From contig CM033724.1 in assembly GCA_019671005.1 (NCBI GenBank), positions 24,405,786 through 24,469,785 of the forward strand: a stretch of DNA of 64,000 nucleotides, written 5' to 3'. Shown here one piece after another: positions 55,926 through 64,000 of this stretch. Made by a program: the position numbers and the translations under genes. Source of the stretch: Hibiscus mutabilis. Its lineage: Eukaryota > Streptophyta > Magnoliopsida > Malvales > Malvaceae. The stretch's first letter is position 1. Each line of letters starts with the position of its first letter. The notes under the pieces are model-generated. The model saw nothing but the letters and a program-made list of their open reading frames with translations, made no database searches and was not told where the DNA came from.

Positions 55926-56913
55926 TAAGGGTAGCTTGGAAGGGACTAGGTCACCAACTTAAAACTCCTCGTCCCTTTGCCTACGATCAGCCCACTTCTT
56001 GGTCTACTTCCTAACCTTGTGTAAGCAAGCTCGGGCTAGGCCGTAGTGCTCTTGCCATGCCTTGGAAACGTGGTACGCTACTAGATTTGGCCCCTCATAA
56101 CCGGGCACAACAGCGTTGGGTGTGAGTGGCTGTTGTCCAGTCATAATCTCAAAAGGAATTTGGTTGGTAGCCTATGTCCGCTGCAAGTTATAGGAAAATT
56201 GGGCCACGTCTAGCAGCTTCGGCCAGTCACGCTAAGTCGCACTTGCATAGTGTCTAAGATAAATCTCTAACAAAGCATTCACTCGTTCGATTTGCCCATC
56301 GGTTTGTGCATGAACACTCGTGGACATGTTCAAGTCTGCTCCCATTAGCTTGAACAGCTCAGTCCAAAATCTACCCGTGAAGCGGGGGTCTCGATCACGC
56401 ACAATGGTCTGTGGCATCCCCAGTACTTCACCACATGCTTGACGAAAAGTCTAGCAGCTTCCTCAGCTGGACACTCCTTGCTGGCAGGAATGAAAGTGGC
56501 ATACTTTGAGAACCTGTCAACAAGGATAACAATACTGGCAAACCCATCAGTATTCGGCAATCTGTCTATAAAGTCCATGGATATGCTCTCCCATGTCTCT
56601 CTTGGATTGACAATGGCTTTAGCAATCCTGCTAGCTTCTTGGCCTTGACCTTGTCTTGCTGGCAAATAAGACAAGTCTTCACATAGGCTTCGACATCACT
56701 CCCTATGTATGGCCAATAGTACCGATCCGCTAACAATGTCATCGTGCGATGCACCCCTGGATGGCCAGCCGACTTGGAATAATGGCATTCCCTCATGAGC
56801 TCCCTTCGTAACTTCATAAACTGTGGGACATAGAGGCGGTGGCCCTGAGTGTACAAAAGGTCCCCCACGAGCCAAAACATTCTGGACTTTCCCTCCTTGG
56901 CATAATCGATCAA
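55926..56913 (-). pseudogene. Integrase remnant of chromovirus G3
   Basis: Zinc-binding domain: RECHYSKSAGHPGVHRTM... with CLICQQDK. Core: WESISMDFIDRLPNTDGF with the first Asp, ILVDRFSKYATFIPA, FVKHVVKYWG, VRDRDPRFTGRFWTELFKLM with the second Asp, and DGQIERVNALLEIYLRHY with the Glu. The catalytic triad is intact, but frames break near 56570 and 56400 and there are stops downstream. Confidence 0.87.
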
Positions 56914-56940
56914 AGACTAGGCTATCAGATCATGGGACAA

Positions 56941-57430
56941 TCACTCCTTGATGAGCGATAACAGCGGTCTTTTGGGTCTGCTAATGAACTCTATATTGTA
57001 CCTTCGGCTTAGTGCATCGGCCAACAAGTTAGCCTTCCCTGGCTTGTACTCTATGGCAAAGTCGAACTCGGCTAGGAACATTTGGCATCGAGCCTGTTTG
57101 GGAGATAGTTTCTTTTGGGTTAGAAAATAACTGTTGGTAGCATTGTCGGTAATTACCTGAAATCTCAAACCCAACAAGTAATGTCTCCAAATCTGCAAAC
57201 AGTGCACAACCGAAGTCATCTCCTTCTCTTGAACTGTGTACCACCTCTCGGTCTCATTGAACTTTCGGCTCTCGAAAGCAACCGGGTGTCCCTCTTGCAT
57301 TAGAACTCCTTCAATGGCTACGTTAGATACATCAGTATGTACCTTGAACGGCTTGGCATGGTCGGGTAACTTCAACATGGGCTCGCTCATCATGGCTTCT
57401 TTGAGTTTCTCAAAGACACTCTAACACCCA
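56941..57430 (-). pseudogene. RNase H remnant of chromovirus G3
   Basis: A 150-codon open stretch: KLPDHAKPFKVHTDVSNVAI, GVLMQEGHPVAFESRKFNET, WYTVQEKEMTSVVHCLQIWR, LLGLRFQVITDNATNSYFLT, FDFAIEYKPGKANLLADALS. Acidic residues of the active site are mostly present. It is preceded by RT palm end sequence with stops. Confidence 0.87.
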
Positions 57431-58320
57431 TGGCTTCAGTCCCACTCCTTGTCCTTCTTCAGCAAGTCGGTCAACGGGGGGCAATCTTGGAGTAGCCTTT
57501 GATGAAATGCCGGTAGTAGTTGGCTAACCCAAGGAATAATCTCAACTTAGTCACCTTGGTTGGTGGATCCCACTCATCAATGGCCCGTATCTTGTCCCTG
57601 TCCATCTGGATCTTGCCACCTCCAATGATGTGGCCTGGGAATGGTACTTCATGCTGGGCGAATGAGCACTTCTCCCGCTTGATAAATAGCTCATTCTCTC
57701 AGGGAACTTGGAAAAATTGTCTCAAGTGCTCCACATGCTACTCCAAAGAATTGCTATACACCACAATGTAATCAAGGTAAACAACTACAAAGCGATCCAA
57801 AAATGTATGTAGTACCTTGTTCATGAGGCTGCAGAATTTTTCCAGATCGTTGGTGAGGCCGAAGGGCATGACAAGGAACTCATAAGAGCCATAGCGGGTC
57901 ACACGTGATGTCTTTAGCTCGTCTTCCTCGGCAATCCTCACTTGGTAGTATCCCGATCGAAGATCCAACTTGGTTAACCACCTTGCACTCCCAAGCTGAT
58001 CGAACAAATCTGCAATGAGGGGATTGGGTACTTGTTCTTCATTGTGAGCTTATAAAAGCTCTATAGTCGATGCACATGCGAAGAGAGCCATCATGCTTCT
58101 TCTAGAACAAAACAGGTGCACCATAAGGCGCCTTGGATGGTCTAATGAACCCAACATCCAAAAGCTCCTTCAGTTGCCTCCACAACTCCCCCAACTCTGG
58201 TAGGGCCATTCGGTAAGGACCCTTGGCTGGCAGCTCCACATTAGAGACAAACTCGATCTTGTTATCCACCTCTCTCTTGGGTGGCAATTGCTTCAGCAAC
58301 TCGGAAGGCATCGTGTCTCG
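57431..58320 (-). pseudogene. Reverse transcriptase remnant of chromovirus G3
   Basis: MPSELLKQLPPKREVDNKIE, VELPAKGPYRMALPELGELW, LLDVGFIRPSKAPYGAPVLF, a frameshift near 58100, then ARWLTKLDLRSGYYQVRIAE (first Asp kept), YEFLVMPFGLTND and VVVYLDYIVVYS, in which the YLDD box is YLDY, so one catalytic Asp is lost. The thumb region toward 57480 is broken by stops. Confidence 0.87.
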
Positions 58321-58335
58321 AAACTCATCTAAAAT

Positions 58336-59505
58336 CTATCCCACCTCCTTGAGGACTTCGGATGGAATTATCGGCTCGTCAAATTTCAAGGTAGCCAAAT
58401 AGGTTGTATCCTCCTTGCTCACAACCGCTTTGGCAAACTGGATGACGGAGATCATCTTGGCCCCAACTCCTACCTCTCGGCTTATGGGCACAACACATTG
58501 GTGCCGCGGGTCAAGTATGTATAGACAATTTGCAAATAGGATAAGCAGCGCATAAATCCGGTCAAGGAAATCTAAGCCCAACACACAATCAAAATCATCA
58601 AGTGGTATTACCTTGATGGATTCCTTACCAGACCAACTTCCGAGCTCAAGCATGGCCCTTCTCATCACCCCCACAATCGATGATTCTTTGGAATTGATAG
58701 TCTTGATCCACCCACTTGCCTTCTCCACAGGAAGGCCAAGTTCTTTGGCAGCTTCGTCGGACATGAATAGTTGCGAGCCACCTGTGTCCACTAGTGCACT
58801 CAACTTGTTGCCTTCGATAGTGATGTCAACGAACATCAGCTCCTTCTGCTTATAGCCTTTCTTAACTTGAACAGAGCTCATAATCGAGCTGAGCTTGACG
58901 GTCTCACCTTCGGCTTTCCCATCTCTCTGGATGGAGTGAATCTTGGCATTCTCAGGGTAGTTCTGCAGAATGTGCGGTCCCTTACAAAAGTAGCACTCCA
59001 CAGACCCTTTGTCCTTCTTCACATAGGACTTGTTGGTTCTCTTGAATCGGTCATTTGTCCTGTTGCTGCCACTAGAATACTTTTTAGTTACATTCTTGGA
59101 AGGTCTCTCCTTGTCTCCCCCACTATTGCTCCTCGGCTTTGGCTTTGACTTGAAAGAATCAGACCTCCTTTGACCCACCTCGAAAAAGGACTCTGCGACA
59201 AATAAGGCTTTGGATATCTTTGTGATTCCTCGGTGCTCCAACTCGGTTCTAACCCATCGTTGTAGCCCATCCATAATGTTGATAAAGGCATCTGAGTCGC
59301 TCAGGTCTGGATCTCGAGCTTGAGTTCTGTGAACGCCTTGACATACTTATTAATTGAACCCTCTTGCTTGATGTGCCTCAATCGAATGGGAGCCTCCATG
59401 CCCGCAATGGTTGGATAGTACTGTTCCTTGAACTCAGCCTAGAACTCTTCCCAAGTTCTAGTTATGATGCCTCATTTCTTCTCTTCGGAGAACCTACATC
59501 GCCAC
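58336..59505 (-). pseudogene. gag-protease remnant of chromovirus G3
   Basis: The longest open stretch in the window is 312 codons (59274-58336). From its Met: a gag C-terminus, a Ser/Lys-rich basic zone (residues 35-90), a zinc knuckle at 94-106 (CYFCKGPHILQNY, final Cys replaced by Tyr), then protease with SALVDTGGSQLFMS (DTG active site at 163-165) and CVLGLDFLD near 228. Upstream, in broken frames to 59505, are gag blocks readable as EEF.AEFKEQYYP and RLRHIKQEGS. A2 is inserted at 59506, so the gag start is beyond the window. Lineage: chromovirus, possibly Galadriel- or CRM-like; undecided. Confidence 0.82.
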
Positions 59506-60981
59506 TGTTGCACGGAATAAGTGCTCCGCAATTGTGCAAGTGTACATGTCGCAAGTTATAGTATAAAAGGTATCATCTCCATAGGGATTGGTGCCACTTC
59601 AAAAATTTAATCTCTTGCACTGTAAAAGTAAAAACACAAGTAGGTGATTGCAGGAGTTTTAACTAACAACTAAACTAGAAAGCAAAAGTAAAAAAAGATG
59701 TAATCAAAAAAGATGGAATAGGCCAGGTTATCGTGAGTTGAGGTGTGATAGCCAATTGGATCGTCTTGGTAAAAGAGTGCAAGGGAAACTCAGTTGCCAT
59801 GGCAACCTGCGCAGCTGGGTTGCCACGGTAACTAATCGAACGGTTGCCTAGGCAACTGGCTGGGAAACTGTTTGGGCAGCTGGTAGCAACTTCAAGGTTC
59901 AACAGAGTGTTCTTCAATGTTTTCTTCTTATCCCTAAGTCGAAACTCTAGCTAATTGTGCATGACTTGACAATACATCCCTGCGTGAATCAAGGGTGAAC
60001 AACAACCAATCTTGCGCTCCTCTTAGCCGTTGAAATCCTTAACTTATTCCTAAGCCAGATTAATCTTCACCGTCAATAGATTAAATAAAGACCATACTCA
60101 TTCGTTTCTTGAATCTAACTCTCCTGATATTAGATAAATAGATAGAATCACGAGATCCTCTCCCAATTCACTCATAAACAAGAATAAAAACCAAGAATGA
60201 GTAAACCTTGAATTGAAAGTGCAAACTCTTATTACCTAAACAAAATCCAATTGTTTCTCACAACCACAAAACACAATAACCTTAGCCAAATAGATTTAGA
60301 TCGTGGCTAGGTTTAAAAGAAACACAAAACAAAGAGTCCCTAACATAAACCTAATCGAACAAGGAAGAAAAAGATGAAGAATGGTTGAAAGCTTCTTGCC
60401 AATTCCTCTCCCATTTCTTTTGCACCCCTTGAGGTTACGGCTTGGTCCTCAATTTATAGGGCTAGGTCAAGGTCTTTCTTGAGGAGGAAGTTAATTTGGA
60501 ATTAAATACTTTTAAAGAATATAATTCTTTATTATATTTAAATTCCTTCTAGATCTTCTCTTATCTTCTTGGGATTTAATTTCTCTTTGACCTCTTCATC
60601 GAAATCAAACTCCTTTGGGATTTAACTTTGCTCCATATCATCTTGGGTTTATCTAGTCATCAATTTCGGCTGCCATATCATCTTATCCCTTATCAAAAAT
60701 TCCCCTGGCAACTAGCTCGGCATCTCCTTCATGCACTGCCCTGGCAACTACGTTGGCATCTCCTTCTTGTATTGCCTTGGCAAGTGATTATGCACGCACA
60801 AAAATAACTATCGTCAACACCTTTTTTCTAAAAAATTAAGCAAAATATGATATCAAGCTTAACCACCAAGGAAACAATGCAAAGATGCATGAATGGCTAA
60901 TAATGCAACTAATATTAGCCTAAGTCTAGCAATAATATGAATAAAAAGGGTGAATAAAATAGTACTTTTAGACAGTTAACA
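59506..60981 (-). repeat. A2 3' LTR
   Basis: Minus orientation, TGTTAACTGTC at 60981 to ...CCGTGCAACA at 59506, 1.48 kb. Matches the A3 outer LTRs closely. It contains two perfect 14-bp palindromes, GTTGCCATGGCAAC (59793-59806) and GTTGCCTAGGCAAC (59843-59856), and a TATA-like box (60453-60458, minus strand TATAAA). Confidence 0.92.
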
Positions 60982-60995
60982 CACACCCAAACTCG
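60982..60995 (-). other. Polypurine tract of A2
   Basis: Minus-strand CGAGTTTGGGTGTG directly before TGTTAACTGTC. Confidence 0.85.
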
Positions 60996-61749
60996 AACTA
61001 TTGCTTGTCCTCATGTAATGCAAACTGATAATTACCCGCCAAGACTTCAATTTTCACAAACTTAGCTTTGAACTTGATTTCAATCCTCATAACCGTGGCA
61101 CAAAGTATGATTGGCTTTTCATTTTTCGGACAACTTAGGAATTACTCAGAATCAAACTATGTGCTTGTGAGTGTGTGCGGAGTTGTGTGCAAGTTGATTT
61201 ATGCAAACAAGAGGTTTTCAAAATACTTCCTTGGGTTCTTTTAACATGTTTTAACTAGAGCCGGTTTCGGGTACCTCTAGAGCCAGTTTCGGGTACCTCT
61301 AGAGATCAATTTTTAGCACATACTAGAGCCAATTTCGGGCACCTCTAGCATTCAACCAATTTTTATTCTAATCACCCAATTTTTTAACTATCAACTAAGT
61401 TTGCTAGAATTCCTTAAATCAATCAAGCCACAATAGTGTTTCATCAAGTTTAGCATCATAGTAAGATTCTAAGTGTTTCCACATTTATCCTAGAATAAAA
61501 AGTTCTATCAATTAAGTACATTGGCAATGTCATCATCAGATATTCATCAAATCTAGGCAATTCTTGTTCCAATCAAAGGCATGGCAAGCAATTTATGTAT
61601 CCTATATGAAATACTTAAGATGAATGTAACTAAACATGACAACTAACTAGTAACAATCCCCCCCAAACTCGAGTGAGGCATTGTCCTCAATGCATGTAAC
61701 AAAGAAAAATAAAAATAAAAATAAAGAAAAGTAAAATGCAAACGAGGAC
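60996..61749 (-). mobile_element. A2 3' UTR with tandem repeats
   Basis: Non-coding. Three copies of the CTAGAGGT.CCCGAAA..GGCTCTAG unit at 61255-61350; the first two are directly abutting. The rest matches A1 (14430-15220) and A3 (52963-53537). Confidence 0.85.
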
Positions 61750-63282
61750 TTACTCTGAGAGTTCGTCGTCATTGATGATTAGTTTCCTTTTGGTCGGTGT
61801 CTTGATTCTTTTGCTTGAACGTGCTGGTTGCTTTCTTGTTGTCGATGGTGGAATTGATCATCGTACGGGGGTGTCCTCATCGTCCTTATCATCCTCTTCC
61901 TCAATCTCATTGGCTTTTCACTTTGGCTTGGAGGAGTCGACTGGTGTGGTCTTCGTTGGTACAATGGAGGACTCGTCCGAATCTGAAAAATTGGACAATG
62001 ATTTAGTACGAGTTGATTCGGGCATAGGTGCTTTACCTTTGGCTTTTGCAGTGGTTGCCCGGGCATCTTTAACTTTGGTTGTCGCGGCATCTTTAGTGTT
62101 GGTTGTCGTGGCAACTGCTTAGGCAAACGCAGTGTAGGTTGCCGCGGCATCATCTATTGCAATTGTCGTGGCAACTGCTTGATTGGTTGTCGTGGCAAGG
62201 ATTTCAGCAGGAAAGATGGGGAACGACACTTGGCTATCCGGGTACTTTTCCAGGATGACTTGGGTGACGACATTTTTGTGATCCTTCATGTACCGCAGGA
62301 ACATTAGTTGCCGGTCTTCAATTTGCCTAAGGCGGTTCTCCAACTGTTGTAATAGTGCTTCAAGTTGTCCTGGGGTTACTGGCCGAGTTGCCCGGGCATC
62401 AGTTGCTTGGGCATTAGGAGTTGCCGAGGCGGCATGAGTTTCTGCGGCAACTGAAAGCGTTGGGGATTTTACCGGTGCCTCTCTCATTAGCTTTCAGATT
62501 TGTGCTTGATTCCAACCGGACTTTGGTAGGGCCTTTTCTTTGGTTGACTTACTTGGGACATGTATATCCTTGCAAAGATTGGAAATTAAGCAAGGGAAGA
62601 AAAGAGAACCCTTGTCTTTTGTGCTACATACAAAAATATTATCACAAATAATTTTTCCACTGTTAATGATGCGATTATGCAAAATAGAATGTATGAGCAA
62701 AAGACAAGGTGTATAAACGGTAGTATTGTGTGTGGTGGGCATTAAAGAAGTTTTAACAAACTTATTCCATAATTTTGCCTTGGTTAAAAGGTTATTTACT
62801 GTGCCCTTATATATACCGTCGTTCCAATGAGTCCCCGGTAGAGTGAGTTCTTGAAGCACCTTGTCGAGTTGCTTTGGCGTGAGTTGATCAACAAAGGCTT
62901 GATGCTCGTCCTTCTCAACGTAAAGCCCATAAAAGGTGTTGATACTTTCGAGGCTTATAAGGATAGCCTTGTCGCGAACAAAAACATAATGATTATCCGG
63001 GTTAGGTGAGTGAGCATAGAATTCTCTTACCCATGAGATGTTACCCGGTTCTGATTGATGGCAAAAGATTTGCCACTTTTGATGTGCAATCATTTGGAAG
63101 ATGAATGGTTCAAGGCCAAAATCTTGATGAGAGTTGGAGTATTCGAAGCCTTGTTCTTCGCAAATCTTTCGGCTTTCAAACTTGGAGTGAAATCTTTCTT
63201 GAACTACCGGTGTAGCAAACTTCTTGTAGCTTGGTTCTTTGGAAGAGCTTGGGTGCGCCAAAAACTTGATTTTGGATGCCAT
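61750..63282 (-). pseudogene. Athila env-like (ORF2) of A2, best preserved copy
   Basis: From the ATG at 63282 (MASKIKFLAHPSSSKEP) to TAA at 61750-61752, one frame of 510 codons with no frameshift and three in-frame stops (TGA near 62494, TAA near 62119, TGA near 61915). Residues 1-262: Transposase_32-like domain with KWQIFCHQ (about 70), WVREFYAHSPNPDN (about 84-97), KAILISLESINTFYGL and TSLMPTTHNTT...INSGKIICDN (about 180-212). Residues 300-335: coiled-coil-like LEALLQQLENRLRQIEDRQ. The tail is Ala/Thr-rich, acidic (EEEDDKDDED), then basic (KRIKTPTKRKLI). No transmembrane segment or signal peptide from this start; an in-frame upstream Met would add a hydrophobic stretch, but A1 does not support it. 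Role unknown. Confidence 0.8.
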
Positions 63283-63890
63283 GGATGATCTTGGCTGTGA
63301 GTTGGGTAGAAACAAAGAAAAGAAAGCAAAAGAAACTAAAAGTTGCAAGGTTAAAAGTAGGAATAGGTTTCTTGGAAGTTATGGGTGATGGGTTAAATAG
63401 AAAAAATTGGTAGTAAATATGGTGGGTGGGATTGATTGGAAAGAAAGAAAACAAGGGTGTTAATTGGGGGAAGGGGGCAACAAAGGGATTTGGGGAAGTG
63501 GAAGGGTTTGGCTGGCTATGTAGGAGAATCAGGGTAAATTGGAGGCTTAATATAAGCCTTAGATTTAGCCCATTAGTTTCCTTGTTGAGGAAACTTCCTT
63601 CTTCAATCAAATTCCTCTTCATCTTGAACTCTTTTCCTACACTTCAAAAACAAATAAAATAAGGATTAAAATTAAAGATAAACTAGTAAATAAAATAAAA
63701 AGAAATAAATAAAGATGTGCAAAGAAATTCTAAAATTCAAAAATAATTAAATAAATATGAAGGAAAGGTGTAGTCTTAACCTAAAGAAAATAAATAAATC
63801 TATCCTAAAAAATAAATAACCGAAATTAATAAAAAAATAAATATAATAAGTTCGAATAAAAGAAAACTTAAAATAAAAGGAAAATATCTA
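63283..63890 (-). mobile_element. A2 spacer between pol and env-like ORF
   Basis: AT-rich leader with poly-A and AAATAAA tracts, equivalent to 16931-17225 (A1) and 51461-51809 (A3). A GGCTTATATTAAGCC palindrome lies at about 63546. No coding signal on the minus strand beyond a short Pro/Phe-rich open frame that overlaps the ORF2 start. Confidence 0.5.
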
Positions 63891-64000
63891 AAGGAGGGCA
63901 TGCTCATGCATCTCCTACGGTGACCACTTATTTGTTATGTTCCACATGGGCACCGTTATAGTGCTTCAATCTCTTTCCATTAACTTTGAATTCATGTTCG
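63891..64000 (-). pseudogene. C-terminal end of the A2 integrase (cut by window edge)
   Basis: Minus strand matches the end of the A1 integrase (17230-17335): NEFKVNGKRLKHYNGAHVE. The rest of pol continues outside the window. Confidence 0.7.

Larger units (their letters stand above)
59506..64000 (-). mobile_element. Athila-type element A2, 3' half, minus strand (runs past right edge)
   Basis: 3' LTR, polypurine tract, 3' UTR with repeats, env-like ORF, AT-rich spacer and the end of integrase, in minus orientation. Same family as A3 but in the opposite orientation and with the env-like ORF kept. It interrupts G3 gag; the flanking five bases are GCCAC (59501-59505), and the matching copy must be outside the window. 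Confidence 0.9.

Noticed and set aside
61779..62153. Open frame with MPRQPTLK-type repeats on the minus strand
   Set aside because: The real env-like frame (starting at 63282) runs through the same bases in a different phase and reaches the conserved KRKLI tail.
1..64000. Host genes, tRNA and rRNA genes
   Set aside because: All longer open frames resolve to retroelement gag, pol or ORF2, or are shadows of them. I saw no tRNA cloverleaf or rRNA signature, though a tRNA scan could not be run.

Overview
This is a plant nuclear window, almost certainly a dicot and probably pericentromeric or similar repeat-rich heterochromatin. It is built entirely from nested, mostly dead LTR retrotransposons of the Ty3/gypsy superfamily. 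I see no host protein-coding gene, tRNA, rRNA, CRISPR array or bacterial-type operon. Three lineages occur: Tekay/Del-type chromoviruses (long LTRs starting TGTAACACC, a PBS of the TGGTATCAGAGC type), Athila (LTRs of about 1.4-1.5 kb, PBS of the TGGCACCGTT type, an extra 3' 'env-like' ORF), and one Tat/Ogre-like element (long LTR, tandem repeats in the 3' UTR). The coiled-coil ORF of the Tat-like element recalls one I associate with cotton-type genomes. That hints at Malvaceae, but the sequence alone does not prove it.

Layout. 1-6629: three old Tekay-type fragments on the minus strand (F2 3' LTR with PPT; an older F3 LTR; an F1 LTR fragment with PBS). 6630-11137: a plus-strand Tekay element (G2) with full 5' LTR, PBS and a broken gag, cut off inside gag. 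11138-21976: a minus-strand Tekay element (G1; gag end-PR-RT-RH-IN-start of 3' LTR), split by a complete but internally deleted Athila element (A1, 12993-20815) with a perfect GAGAG target-site duplication. 21977-24758: a plus-strand F2 LTR inserted in G1 gag. 24759-34975: a minus-strand Tat-like element (T1) with 3' LTR, PPT and 3' UTR arrays, scrambled gag and coiled-coil pieces, and no recognisable pol. 34976-36178: a plus-strand F1 LTR fragment. 36179-55606: an Athila element (A4) lacking its 5' end, split in its 3' UTR by another Athila (A3, 44163-55078) with a perfect TCATG duplication. 55607-59505: a minus-strand chromovirus (G3; gag-PR-RT-RH-IN). 59506-64000: the 3' half of a minus-strand Athila (A2) inserted into G3 gag and running off the right edge.

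The reading order of events is G1 before A1 and before the F2 insertion; A4 before A3; G3 before A2. All pol genes carry stops, frameshifts or lost catalytic residues, so none of these copies looks autonomous. The least damaged ORFs are the A2 env-like frame (510 codons, three in-frame stops, no frameshift) and the G3 gag-PR ORF (312 codons). The most unusual signals are: a palindromic GTTGCC-NN-GGCAAC motif recurring through coding and non-coding parts of the Athila elements; an Athila element carrying a third, buried LTR; a 16-bp perfect inverted repeat around the A4 polypurine tract; a 56-bp tandem duplication exactly at a TE-TE breakpoint; and several LTR and 3'-UTR tandem arrays. I did not find a new gene system.
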